Positions 55,018 to 63,736 of a stretch of DNA of 64,000 bases are shown here, piece after piece. The notes beneath the pieces are model-generated. The model was given only the letters and a program-made list of their open reading frames with translations, did not search any database and had not been told where the DNA came from. A program made the translations under genes and the position numbers. Every line of letters begins with the position of its first letter. The first letter of the stretch is position 1. The DNA comes from Saccharothrix carnea (GTDB lineage: Bacteria; Actinomycetota; Actinomycetes; Mycobacteriales; Pseudonocardiaceae), in assembly GCF_003014735.1 (NCBI RefSeq), contig NZ_PYAX01000015.1:62001-126000 (forward strand), written 5' to 3'.

Positions 55018-55938
55018 TCAGGCCAGGACGACGCTCTTGCCGGTGAGGGCGCCGGCTTCGCCGCGGGCGTGGACGTCGGCGAGGTCGACCAGGGCGACCC
55101 GTTCGGCGACGTGGACGTGGAGCTTGCCCGCGTCGACCCGGTCGACCAGTTCGGCGAGCTGGGCCGCGTCACTGCGGACGAACACGCTCACCGAGCGCAC
55201 GCCGTTCTCCGGGCCGGGCGTGGTGGTGGTGACCAGCACGCCGCCGTCGCGCACGACACCGGCCAACGCCGCCATGACCTCGGGCGGCACGGGCGCGAAG
55301 TTGAACACCGCGTCGAACCGGCCCGTCACCTGGTCGGCGACCGCGCCGGCGGTGTGGTCCACCACCTCGTCGGCGCCGTAACCGCGCACGCGCTCGGCGT
55401 TGCGGCCCACCGCCACCGCCACGACCTCGGCACCTGCCTGGTGCGCGAGCTGCACCGCGTGACCACCGACCGCTCCGCCCGCGCCGTTGACCAGCACGCG
55501 CTGCCCCGGCCGCACCCCGGCGTGCTCGACGACCGACTGCCAGGCGGTCAGCGCCACGGCCGGCAGCGCCGCCGCGTCGCCGAGCGGGATCGCGGTGGGT
55601 GCGACGGCCAGCACCTCCACCGGCGCGACCACGTATTCGGCGGCCGCGCCGTCGCCGACCATCGACAGGAAGCCCACCACCTGGTCGCCGACCTCGAAGC
55701 GGGTGACGCCCTCCCCCACCTCCGCGACCGTGCCGGACACGTCGATGCCGGGCGTGTGCGGCAGGCCGACCGGGAAGACCTGCCGCAGGTACCCGGCGCG
55801 GATGGTGGCGTCGACCGGGTTGAACGACGTGCCCGCCACCCGCACGAGCACCTCGCCCACACCGGGAACCGGCCGCTCGACGTCCTCGTAGCGCAGGATC
55901 GCGGCCTCGCCGTACTGGTGGAAACGGATCGCCTTCAT
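55018..55938 (-). CDS. NADPH:quinone oxidoreductase (zinc-independent MDR family)
   Basis: A 306-residue medium-chain reductase: GroES-like N-terminal part (KAIRFHQYGEAAILRYEDV, TSFNPVDATIRAGYL, TPGIDVSGTVAEVG) and Rossmann domain with VLVNGAGGAVGGHAVQLAH. The structural and catalytic zinc cysteines are missing, as in the quinone reductase branch. It likely reduces quinones or enones with NADPH for detoxification. It is divergent from a MarR regulator; its promoter (minus strand TTGCTT, 16 bases, TATGGT) overlaps one of the two palindromes. Confidence 0.88.
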   Translation of the reverse strand: MKAIRFHQYGEAAILRYEDVERPVPGVGEVLVRVAGTSFNPVDATIRAGYLRQVFPVGLPHTPGIDVSGTVAEVGEGVTRFEVGDQVVGFLSMVGDGAAAEYVVAPVEVLAVAPTAIPLGDAAALPAVALTAWQSVVEHAGVRPGQRVLVNGAGGAVGGHAVQLAHQAGAEVVAVAVGRNAERVRGYGADEVVDHTAGAVADQVTGRFDAVFNFAPVPPEVMAALAGVVRDGGVLVTTTTPGPENGVRSVSVFVRSDAAQLAELVDRVDAGKLHVHVAERVALVDLADVHARGEAGALTGKSVVLA

Positions 55939-55958
55939 GACCTTCACCCTTCGCAAGT

Positions 55959-55976
55959 TGCTTCGAATTCGAAGCA
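55959..55976. promoter_or_regulatory. MarR-type operator 1
   Basis: Perfect 18-base palindrome TGCTTCGAATTCGAAGCA, located 21 bases upstream of the reductase start. Confidence 0.75.
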
Positions 55977-55983
55977 TGTACGA

Positions 55984-56011
55984 ACCATAGCACGCTTCGA
56001 ATTCGAAGCAA
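55984..56011 (-). promoter_or_regulatory. promoter of the quinone oxidoreductase gene
   Basis: On the minus strand TTGCTT (56011-56006) and TATGGT (55989-55984) are 16 bases apart. The -35 end is inside operator 2, so repressor binding would block it. Confidence 0.5.
55994..56009. promoter_or_regulatory. MarR-type operator 2
   Basis: A second copy of the 16-base palindrome GCTTCGAATTCGAAGC, 34 bases (centre to centre) from the first. On the plus strand TAGACT at 56013-56018 could be the -10 of a leaderless MarR transcript starting at the GTG at 56025. Confidence 0.75.
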
Positions 56012-56024
56012 GTAGACTGCGGGT

Positions 56025-56531
56025 GTGACCCCGGACCCAGCACCGCTCGACGCCGATCAGCTCAACGCCTACTTCGCGTTGATGGAGGTCGGCTCACTGC
56101 TCCAGCACGCCGTCGAGCAGCAGTTGCGCACCGAAGGCGACCTCAGCTGGGTGCAGTTCCAGGTCCTCGCCAGGCTCACCGACGCCCCGGACGGCCGCCA
56201 CCGGATGACCGATCTCGCGGACGGTGTCGTGTACAGCCGCAGCGGCCTGACCTACCAGGCCGGTCTGCTGGAGAAGAACGGCCTGGTCACCCGCGAGTCC
56301 GACCCCGACGACGAGCGGGCGGTCGTCGTCGCCATCACCGACGCGGGCCGCGCCCTCATCGCCCGCCTCCTGCCCGGTCACGTCGACGTCGTGCGCCGAC
56401 TGCTGTTCCAACCCCTGCGCCACCGCGACCTCGACACCCTCAGCCAGGTACTGGGCCGAGTCCGCGACCACATCCGCGCCACACCACCGCGCTCAGCGAA
56501 ACCCCGCCGTTCCCGCGGTCCGGCGACCTGA
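56025..56531 (+). CDS. MarR-family transcriptional regulator
   Basis: A 168-residue winged-helix repressor: LSWVQFQVLARLTDAPDGRHRM, DLADGVVYSRSGLTYQAGLLEK (recognition helix) and the wing DPDDERAVVVAITDAGRALI are typical MarR. The basic tail (SAKPRRSRGP) is extra. It is divergent from the quinone oxidoreductase, with two identical palindromes between. A simple circuit is likely: it represses both genes until an electrophile or phenolic ligand binds. No redox cysteine is visible. Confidence 0.9.
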   Translation: MTPDPAPLDADQLNAYFALMEVGSLLQHAVEQQLRTEGDLSWVQFQVLARLTDAPDGRHRMTDLADGVVYSRSGLTYQAGLLEKNGLVTRESDPDDERAVVVAITDAGRALIARLLPGHVDVVRRLLFQPLRHRDLDTLSQVLGRVRDHIRATPPRSAKPRRSRGPAT

Positions 56532-56679
56532 CGCACGGGACAAAAGACACACGCGCGTCCCAGGCCCTCCCGCTACCCGTCTCTGCGGTGTCCGCGACCT
56601 TCTTCTCCTGTCCCCATTTATACGGTGAACTCAGGGCCGATCCGGTGAAGAATCCCCTCCGATTCGCGAGAAGGGGACT

Positions 56680-59082
56680 GTGGACGACACCGACGAAGTG
56701 ACGCACGCCGAGCACCTGGTGAGGGCCGGGCTGTTCATAGCGGGCGTCGTCCACGCGGTGTGGGAGTCCAGGGTCGAGTCGGCTGAGGACATCCCCGAGT
56801 CGACGCGCGATGTGGTGGTCCACTTCCTCCTCGACCACAGCGACTCCGGCAAGACCCGGTTGTTGCGGGAGCACCCGGAACTGCTCGGGCCGCAGGCCGA
56901 ACGCCTCATGGACTGCGCGGTCAGCGCGTCGTACGACTTGCCCGGTTCGGACGGCGCTCTCAAGGAGTTCTTCGCCCTGCACCTGGAAATGGTCCGGTCG
57001 GCCCGTGCTCGGGGGCCTCGCCCTGACGTCGACGATCCGGTGGTGCACGATGCCGAGGAGATCACCGCGTCCCAGGAGTTGCGTGCGCGGGCCCGGGCCC
57101 TGCGGGACCAAGGCCGACTCGAAGAAGCGCAGGCGGTCCTCGCCGAAGCGGTACGCCTCGCGCAGTCCGAAGGGGACGCCGACTGTGAGGGTGGCGCTGA
57201 ACTGGACCAGTTCGAGATCCTCGCCGACACCGCGAAGTTCCGGCCGCACGGGTGGCGGGCACCACTCGCGCACGCTCAGCGATCCGCCACCGCCTACCGG
57301 CGCGCCGGGAACCGCGACGGCGAACGTGACGCTCTGGTCGCCGTGACGACGGTCCTCGCCGACGCCGACTCGGAACCGAACCTCCTCGCCGTGCTCGACC
57401 GGCTCACCGAACTGGACGAAGGGTACGGCCGCTGGTGGCGGGCGTACACGAACGCGAGGAACAGCGGCGGTCCGGACGGGTTCATCACCGGGTTGCGGTG
57501 GTGCGCGGAGCACGCCGACCTGCTCGGTGAGCGTGCCGCGTACTACCGCACGATGTGCGAGCAGAAGTTGGCCTTGTTGGAGTGGCAGCCGTTCACGCCG
57601 CCTGAGGAGGGCGATGCCCGCACGCGTTCACTGCTGTTGCACGTCGACATGCTGCGACACGGGCCGACCGAGAAGACCATGGCCCTGTTGTCCCGCATCG
57701 TGGATGACGTCGAGGAGCGACGAAGGTACGCGCGTTCGTCGACCCTGCAGCGAGACCTCTCCGGTGACAACTTCCTCGCTTACCTCGCGGCCGCGCGATC
57801 CGCCGAGGAACTCCGGTCGCCGGCGGCAGCACTCGACTTGATCGAACTGTCGTGCAGCCGGGCGTTGCCGGTCCAAGCCGGGTTGTACTCGCTGTGGCGG
57901 CGTTGCCCACCCGACGCCAGGGAAAGGACCCGATCGCGCGTCCTGCAGAAACACCTCGGGGACTACCTGGCACGACCGACCGAGCACGACCGCTTCCACC
58001 TGGCGGAGGCGTTCGAGCTCGAACGGGACAACCAACGGCACCACGAGCAGCACCTGGTGACGGTGGGACACGCGCCTTCCACGGTGCCGCTGCCCGCCAA
58101 CGTGGCCCAGGTCCGCGCGATGCTCGCGGAGGATCAGCACGTGGTCGTCCTGGCCAGTACCCAGTCGATCTACCTGGTCACACCGGACCGTTGCGAGATC
58201 ATCGGGAGCTGGCCGACAGCAGAGGTCGAACGCCTGGTGGACGATGCGCTCGCCGGTCTGTCGGATCCGTCCTTCGACCCGGGCGACGCGCTGACCAGGC
58301 TCGAGGACCACGTGGTGCGGCCCGTTCTCGACCACACCGCGGTGGGGTCCCGCGTCTACCTGATGCCCTCGGGTCCGCTATGGCGCGTCCCGCTCGGAGT
58401 CCTCGGCACCGGTGAACTGTCGGCGACACGCGATGTCAGCGTGGTTCCCAGCCTGAGCGTCCTGGCTCGTCTGCTGCTGCCCCAGCCGCCCCCTCGGACC
58501 GTCGAGCGCTTCGTCGGGATCAGCGACCCGGACGGCGGGTTGGCGCACGCCCGCGGGGAAGTCGACCACGCAGCGGGCCGGTTCACCGACTCGTTCACGT
58601 TGTCCGGTGACGAGTTGGAGTACCACGCGGTCATGGCCAACCTGGCGGACGCCGACGTCGCGCACCTGGCGTGCCACGGCATCTTCTTCCCCGAGGACCC
58701 GGACTTCTCGGCGCTGCACATCGGCGGGCCGGCCACCGATCCCGAAGTGCTCTGGTACGGCGATGTGGCGCGCCACAGGCTCCGCGCGCGGCTAGTGGTA
58801 CTGGCGGCGTGCCACGCCGGAACAGGTTCCGAGACCCAGGGCTTCGAGTACTCGGGCTTCCCGGGTGCCTTCCTCGCCGCAGGTGCACGTGCCGTGCTGG
58901 CACCGCTGTGGGCCGTGCCGGACGACTCGACCGCACGGCTGATGACCCGCTTCTACTCCGCGTTGACATCCCCGGTGTCGGTGACCGAGGCGCTCCGACA
59001 GGCCCAGCGGTCGGTCGCAGCCGACCCTCGCACCTCGCACCCGTACCACTGGGCGGGTTTCCAACTGTTCGGTGTCACGTGA
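56680..59082 (+). CDS. CHAT protease with helical repeat N-terminal region
   Basis: An 800-residue protein. Residues about 1-110 are an unrecognised helical domain (HAEHLVRAGLFIAGVVHAVW). Residues 115-420 are TPR-like helices (LRARARALRDQGRLEEAQAVLAEAVRLA, in outline). Residues about 490-800 are a CHAT peptidase with His666 in LACHGIF and Cys711 in VLAACHAGTG, both intact, and ending HPYHWAGFQLFG. GTG at 56680 follows AAGGGG. It overlaps the next gene by four bases (GTGA). This second CHAT locus is unrelated in layout to the CATRA-like operon at 14255-23038. It is probably a defence or programmed-death protease whose trigger is its partner. Confidence 0.85.
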   Translation: MDDTDEVTHAEHLVRAGLFIAGVVHAVWESRVESAEDIPESTRDVVVHFLLDHSDSGKTRLLREHPELLGPQAERLMDCAVSASYDLPGSDGALKEFFALHLEMVRSARARGPRPDVDDPVVHDAEEITASQELRARARALRDQGRLEEAQAVLAEAVRLAQSEGDADCEGGAELDQFEILADTAKFRPHGWRAPLAHAQRSATAYRRAGNRDGERDALVAVTTVLADADSEPNLLAVLDRLTELDEGYGRWWRAYTNARNSGGPDGFITGLRWCAEHADLLGERAAYYRTMCEQKLALLEWQPFTPPEEGDARTRSLLLHVDMLRHGPTEKTMALLSRIVDDVEERRRYARSSTLQRDLSGDNFLAYLAAARSAEELRSPAAALDLIELSCSRALPVQAGLYSLWRRCPPDARERTRSRVLQKHLGDYLARPTEHDRFHLAEAFELERDNQRHHEQHLVTVGHAPSTVPLPANVAQVRAMLAEDQHVVVLASTQSIYLVTPDRCEIIGSWPTAEVERLVDDALAGLSDPSFDPGDALTRLEDHVVRPVLDHTAVGSRVYLMPSGPLWRVPLGVLGTGELSATRDVSVVPSLSVLARLLLPQPPPRTVERFVGISDPDGGLAHARGEVDHAAGRFTDSFTLSGDELEYHAVMANLADADVAHLACHGIFFPEDPDFSALHIGGPATDPEVLWYGDVARHRLRARLVVLAACHAGTGSETQGFEYSGFPGAFLAAGARAVLAPLWAVPDDSTARLMTRFYSALTSPVSVTEALRQAQRSVAADPRTSHPYHWAGFQLFGVT

Positions 59083-60320
59083 CCGGCGACGACACCCGTG
59101 ACATCGAGCCTCCGGCAGGCTCATGGACGCCGCACCCGCCGGAGGCGCTGTATCTCGGCTATGACCTGGAGAACCTCCTTTGCGCCTACTGCGAGGCAAC
59201 CATCACCCTCAGCAGGGGGTTCCCTCCTGCCGTGGTGAACCAGATCAGGAGACTGGGTCATTGGGCGGTGTCGCGGCTCCAGGCCCTGGGTGTGACGCCG
59301 GCGCTCGTCAGGCGCTTCGAGCGGAGGTTGGACGACCTGCCCAGCCGCGAGCAGTTCCAGCGACTGACCAGTGATCAGTGGTCGGCGACCATCCAGGACG
59401 TACCAGGCGAGATCGAGGAACTGTTCGACAAGGTGCGGACGGCCATGGGTACAGACGGCCTCCGCTACTTCAGCTTCGGCATCCTGCTCTGCCGCCTGCA
59501 GATCTGTAGCGGCATCATGCGCACCTTGACCGAGATGCCGGTGCCTGCCGCCGTCGCCACCTACCCCTTGAGGCTCACGTACCACCGTGAACTGGTTCGT
59601 CTGGTCGCCGTGTTGGCGCAACGCGTCGAAGACGACACGAATTGGCCGCGTGACCCGCAACAGGCCGACCTGGACCGTGCCTACGACGAGTTCATCGACT
59701 ACGTCCCACGGTGGATTGCCGCAGGTGCCCCGATCGCCGAAGAGTTCCACCAGCAGGTGGCCCGCCTGGCGGAGGTGTCGGGTATCCGCCGCACGGGCAC
59801 GGCCGAGCAACAGACCACCTGGACCTCGTATCCCGATCTCGTCGCGGAGGAGCAGGTCACACCGCTGCCGGTCCCGCACACGCCCGAAGATCGCTCCCGG
59901 CTGGAGTCGGACTTCGCCGCGATCCCGCCGTCGCCCGGACCTTCCGATGCCGAGCACCGTCGTGACGAACTGCAGCGGCTGCTCCGGTCGTGCCGGCGGA
60001 CCCTCGGACCCGTCCACGACCTGACCCTGCGGGTCCAGACCGCCCTGGCCTCGACGTACCTCCCGACCGGACAGGGCGACGTGGCGGCGGGAATGCTCCG
60101 TGACATCGTGAACACGGTCGTGACCCACTACGCCGACCTGCACGCGACACGCTACGTGCTCGTCGATCACGTCTGTCACTGGCTCGGGCACACCGACCCC
60201 GTGGCCGCGGGCGAGATCAGGGAGCTGGTCCTCGGCCGGATCACGTCGCTCGACAACGAGGACGAGGTGCCGCCGTCGTTGCGCGAGGTGTGGGCGCTCC
60301 TGCGCCGACCTGAGGGATGA
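59079..60320 (+). CDS. unrecognised partner of the CHAT protease
   Basis: A 413-residue protein with no signal peptide or known motif. It is mostly helical: an N-terminal part to about residue 250 (PPEALYLGYDLENLLCAYCEA onward) and a C-terminal part (LQRLLRSCRRTLGPVHDLTLRVQTALASTY region) that looks like the TPR units which follow NB-ARC proteins (GPxHxxTLxxxxxLA). GTG at 59079 overlaps the protease stop, so the two are made together. It may be a sensor, substrate or inhibitor of the protease; nothing in the sequence decides. Confidence 0.7.
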   Translation: MTGDDTRDIEPPAGSWTPHPPEALYLGYDLENLLCAYCEATITLSRGFPPAVVNQIRRLGHWAVSRLQALGVTPALVRRFERRLDDLPSREQFQRLTSDQWSATIQDVPGEIEELFDKVRTAMGTDGLRYFSFGILLCRLQICSGIMRTLTEMPVPAAVATYPLRLTYHRELVRLVAVLAQRVEDDTNWPRDPQQADLDRAYDEFIDYVPRWIAAGAPIAEEFHQQVARLAEVSGIRRTGTAEQQTTWTSYPDLVAEEQVTPLPVPHTPEDRSRLESDFAAIPPSPGPSDAEHRRDELQRLLRSCRRTLGPVHDLTLRVQTALASTYLPTGQGDVAAGMLRDIVNTVVTHYADLHATRYVLVDHVCHWLGHTDPVAAGEIRELVLGRITSLDNEDEVPPSLREVWALLRRPEG

Positions 60321-60579
60321 GGCCCTGTGGCCGGTCGGAGCTCCGCGTCGCCGTGCGAGCGGCATTTCCATCACCCGGCGTTGCAGGTGTCCCTTGGGCG
60401 GTCCAGCGCACCGTGTCGGCCGTCCTGACGCAGCGAATGGGCTGAGCGCGCGCCACGACCGGTAGGGACTTTCGGGCAGTGTTGGCGTGGTTGGCACGCA
60501 ACAGTTTCGACAACGCTTGTGGCCGGTCTCCCGGTGCCGCTAGAACTGGTCGGCCGCCGGTCGATCGGGGAGGCCGCAC

Positions 60580-63279
60580 ATGCGCTCGATGAAACTCCTG
60601 TTATCCGCGTTGGTGGTCGCGGTGCTGATCACGCCGGCCGAGGCGACGGCCCTGGCCCGGCAAGGGCCGGACGTGCCGCCGCCGGGGTGGTCGATCAGCG
60701 GTGCGGGGTTGACGTGGACGGCACCCGGTCCGATCCCGGCAGGCGGTGCCGCGATCGAGTTCTGGGACGGCGACCGGCTGCTCGGTGTACCGCGCCCGTC
60801 CGCCGACCTGCGCACCTACACCCTGGACGTGGTCGGGGTCGATGCCGTCGACGGGCTGCGGGTACGGGCGTCCGGCAGGCGGTTGGACGTCGAGGAGCCC
60901 ACGCCACCGACGACCGCGGCCAACGTGGCGCCGCCCGCGCTGCAGCCCGCCGGGGACACCGATCCCGGCAGGCCCGGACCGTTCGCCACGCGCACCGGTG
61001 AGTACGAACTCGACCCGATCACCGTGCCCGGGTACGCGGTACCGCTGGAGGTCGAGGCCGTCGTCGTCGCGCCGATCGGTGCGCCGGGCAGGCGCCCACT
61101 GGCCCTCTTCCTGCACGGCAGGCACATCACCTGCTACCAAGGCACCCAGATGCTGCTGGAGTGGCCCTGCCCGGCGTCCGCGAAACCGGTACCGAGCCAC
61201 CGCGGCTACCTCCAGGCACAACGGCTGCTCGCCTCGCAGGGCTACGTGACCGTGTCCGTGTCGGCCAACGCGGTCAACGCCCACGACGCGCTGGACGTCG
61301 AAGCGGGCGCGGGTGCGCGGTCGGCGCTGGTCCGCGCCCACCTGGCGAAGTGGGCGGACTGGGCGGGCGCCGGTCGGGGTTCCGCACCCGAGGTCGTCCG
61401 TGCCGCGCCGGTCGCCGACCTGGGCAACGTGTTCCTGGTCGGGCACTCGCGGGGCGGCGAAGGCGTCAACCGGGCCGCGATCGACAGCCTCGTCCCGCCG
61501 CCTCCCGGTACCGGTCACGACGGCCCGGCGCGGTGGAGGATCAAGGGCCAGCTGCTGATCGGTCCGACGATCTTCGGGCACAACCCGGCACCGGACGTGC
61601 CATCGGTGACGATCCTGCCCGGCTGCGACGGTGACGTGTCCGACCTCCAGGGCCAGCTCTTCGTGGACGCGACACGTGGCGTGAGCCGGGGAACCGCCCT
61701 GCACAGCGCGCTGTACCTCGTCGGCGCGAACCACAACTTCTTCAACACCGAGTGGACCCCCGGCCAGGCGGAAGCCCCGGCGCAGGACGACTTCCGCGAC
61801 ACGTGGGTCGACGCGGTGTGCTCGCCGGGCACCGCCACCCGGCTCACCGCCGCGCAGCAGCAGACCGCGGGCGCGACCTACATCGCCGCGGCGGCACGCC
61901 TGTTCGTCGCCGGTGACCAGCGGGTCCTGCCGCTGCTGGACGGGTCGGGCGTCCGCGCGCCCTCGGCCGACCCGGCGCGGGTGCTCGCCCACGCCGTGGG
62001 CGGCGCGCGTGCCCCGTTCGTCGTGCTCGACGGGACGACTTCGGCGAGCGGGTCGGCTCGGGTGTGCGCGCAGGTCTCGGCCGACCCGGCGGCGGCGTGC
62101 GTCGACCCGGCCGTCACCCGCCCGTCACCGCACTTCGTCCGGTTCAACCGCGTGGTGCCGGAGTCCGGCCGGTTCGCCGTCGCACTCCGGTGGACCGCCG
62201 AGGGCCAGGCGGCGACCGTGCGCCCCGCCGCGCCGGTGTCCCTGGTGGGGGCGCGAGAGCTGGCGCTGAGGCTGGCCGTGCCGCCCAACACCGCGGCCAA
62301 CCGCTTCACCGTGACCGTCACCGACGCGTCCGGGCGGCGCGCGCAGCTGGGGACGGTGGCACTGGACGGGCTGCCCGCCACCGAGCGGCTGTCCGCCAAC
62401 TGGGCGCAGGAGGTCCGCGTGCCGCTGCCGTCGCGCGGGATCGACCTGCGCCACGTCGCCGAACTGGAACTCGTACCGCAGAGCGGCTCCGGGCAGGCGT
62501 GGCTCCTCGACGCCCACGGCTGGGCGCCCGGCCTGCCCGACCCCCGCCCGGTGGCGCTGCCGCGCGTCGACCTCGGCGCGCTGACCGTCGAGGAGGGCGA
62601 CACCGGCACGCGGACCGTCCGGTTCCCGGTCTCGGTCACCGGTGACGGCGCGGGCTCCGTGCGGGTGTTCGTCCAGGACGAGGACGGCCGCGCGTACACC
62701 GAGCGGCTGGTGGTGATCGAGCCGGGGCAGCACGAGGTCGAGGTGCCGATCGAGGTCACCGGCAACACCCGGTTCAGCTACGGTGCGAGGCGCGTGGTGC
62801 TCGCCAAGGCCGTGCGGGGCACGGTCATCGGCCACTACGCGGACCGGTTGACGGTGCCGAACGACGACCCGGAACCGACCGTCACCGCGACCCCGGTCAT
62901 CGACGCGGTCACCGAGGGCGGCACCTTGACGTGGCGCGTGACCCTGTCCTCCCCGGCCGACTCGAACTTCACGATCATCGGCCGGGCGGCCGCCCCGGAA
63001 GGGGTCGAGCTGTCCACCACGGACGTCGACGAGACGTGGTTCCGCCAGCGCGTCTCCCAGGAGGACCCGCTGCCCTCGCGACCGTTGTCGACCACCGGGG
63101 TGCAGGTGGTGGCCTACTTCCCGCGCGGGGAGGTCAGCCGGGAGGTGTCCGTGCTGACGGTGGTCGACGCGGAAGCCGAACCGGTCGAACGGGTCCGCTT
63201 CGACCTCTCGTCGCTCACGCCGGGTGCTCCCCGGGTCCCGGTCATCGGGACGGTCACCGACGCGTCGGACGGGCGGTGA
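60580..63279 (+). CDS. large secreted alpha/beta hydrolase with Calx-beta-like repeats
   Basis: An 899-residue exported protein. Signal peptide (MKLLLSALVVAVLITPAEAT), then a region of about 120 residues, and a hydrolase domain (about 140-460) with PLALFLHGRH, the nucleophile elbow GHSRGGEG and a later HNFFNTEW that may hold the catalytic His. Residues about 470-660 are a beta region, and 670-899 hold two Calx-beta-like units (LTVEEGDTGTRTVRFPVSVTG; AVTEGGTLTWRVTLSSPAD). Such hydrolases are often esterases or lipases, but the acyl substrate is unknown. ATG at 60580; the 259-base gap before it shows no other gene. A hairpin follows. Confidence 0.8.
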   Translation: MRSMKLLLSALVVAVLITPAEATALARQGPDVPPPGWSISGAGLTWTAPGPIPAGGAAIEFWDGDRLLGVPRPSADLRTYTLDVVGVDAVDGLRVRASGRRLDVEEPTPPTTAANVAPPALQPAGDTDPGRPGPFATRTGEYELDPITVPGYAVPLEVEAVVVAPIGAPGRRPLALFLHGRHITCYQGTQMLLEWPCPASAKPVPSHRGYLQAQRLLASQGYVTVSVSANAVNAHDALDVEAGAGARSALVRAHLAKWADWAGAGRGSAPEVVRAAPVADLGNVFLVGHSRGGEGVNRAAIDSLVPPPPGTGHDGPARWRIKGQLLIGPTIFGHNPAPDVPSVTILPGCDGDVSDLQGQLFVDATRGVSRGTALHSALYLVGANHNFFNTEWTPGQAEAPAQDDFRDTWVDAVCSPGTATRLTAAQQQTAGATYIAAAARLFVAGDQRVLPLLDGSGVRAPSADPARVLAHAVGGARAPFVVLDGTTSASGSARVCAQVSADPAAACVDPAVTRPSPHFVRFNRVVPESGRFAVALRWTAEGQAATVRPAAPVSLVGARELALRLAVPPNTAANRFTVTVTDASGRRAQLGTVALDGLPATERLSANWAQEVRVPLPSRGIDLRHVAELELVPQSGSGQAWLLDAHGWAPGLPDPRPVALPRVDLGALTVEEGDTGTRTVRFPVSVTGDGAGSVRVFVQDEDGRAYTERLVVIEPGQHEVEVPIEVTGNTRFSYGARRVVLAKAVRGTVIGHYADRLTVPNDDPEPTVTATPVIDAVTEGGTLTWRVTLSSPADSNFTIIGRAAAPEGVELSTTDVDETWFRQRVSQEDPLPSRPLSTTGVQVVAYFPRGEVSREVSVLTVVDAEAEPVERVRFDLSSLTPGAPRVPVIGTVTDASDGR

Positions 63280-63322
63280 CCGGCGGGTACCGCTCAAGGC
63301 CAAGGGAGGCACGGCGTGGCAC

Positions 63323-63343
63323 GACCTTCCGCACTGGAAGGTC
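63323..63343 (+). terminator. hairpin after the secreted hydrolase
   Basis: GACCTTCC and GGAAGGTC form a perfect eight-base stem with a five-base loop, 44 bases past the stop. Confidence 0.5.
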
Positions 63344-63375
63344 AAGTCGCCGGTGGTCCGCGCTAGAGATTGGGT

Positions 63376-63387
63376 GTTAGCGCTAAC
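63376..63387. promoter_or_regulatory. LacI-type operator 1
   Basis: Perfect 12-base palindrome GTTAGCGCTAAC with a central CG, the form bound by LacI-family sugar repressors in actinobacteria. Confidence 0.6.
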
Positions 63388-63413
63388 GAGAACCGGGTAC
63401 CCGCCCCGTGGGC

Positions 63414-63443
63414 TTGTCGACCGTGATCGGGCTGCGCTACGGT
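63414..63443 (+). promoter_or_regulatory. promoter candidate
   Basis: TTGTCG at 63414-63419 and TACGGT at 63438-63443 are 18 bases apart. The transcription start would fall at about 63450, inside the CebR-like box. Confidence 0.4.
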
Positions 63444-63448
63444 GCCTC

Positions 63449-63464
63449 CTGGGAACGCTCCCAG
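63449..63464. promoter_or_regulatory. CebR-like operator
   Basis: CTGGGAACGCTCCCAG differs by one base from the streptomycete CebR site TGGGAGCGCTCCCA. CebR represses cellulase and cello-oligosaccharide genes and is released by cellobiose. Confidence 0.6.
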
Positions 63465-63524
63465 TCGTGCTCACCCGGTATTCGGCGGCAACCGCAACGC
63501 ACCCTGCTCGCAAGGAGGCGAAGC

Positions 63525-63617
63525 ATGGAACCACGTGCGCGTAAGGCGTCCGGGTCGTCCACGTTCCGCTTGAGACCGGGCCGGGCCGCCTCCGCGACCG
63601 CCGCCCGACGCGTCTAG
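63525..63617 (+). CDS. 30-residue basic small ORF (leader peptide?)
   Basis: ATG at 63525 follows AAGGAGG with an ideal seven-base gap and reads 30 residues, rich in Arg, Ala and Ser (MEPRARKASGSS start), to a TAG at 63617. It lies between the CebR-like box and the lectin gene, 120 bases before the latter. It may be a leader peptide or a chance frame. Confidence 0.35.
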   Translation: MEPRARKASGSSTFRLRPGRAASATAARRV

Positions 63618-63686
63618 CGACACTTCCGCTCGTACCCCCTTCGGTGCACGTCGACCGCCATCGACGCGGCATTCCGCCTCCTCAAA

Positions 63687-63702
63687 TTGTTAGCGATAAC
63701 AA
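63687..63702. promoter_or_regulatory. LacI-type operator 2
   Basis: TTGTTAGCGATAACAA, a palindrome broken only at the centre, 35 bases before the lectin gene. It shares GTTAGCG with the site at 63376. Confidence 0.6.
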
Positions 63703-63736
63703 GGCGATTGGCCTTGCATTCCGTGAGAGGAAGACC

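Larger units (their letters stand above)
63280..63736. other. 457-base regulatory gap
   Basis: It holds a terminator-like hairpin, a promoter candidate (63414-63443), three LacI/CebR-type palindromes and a 30-codon small ORF with a strong ribosome site, each listed separately. No larger gene is visible. Confidence 0.6.
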
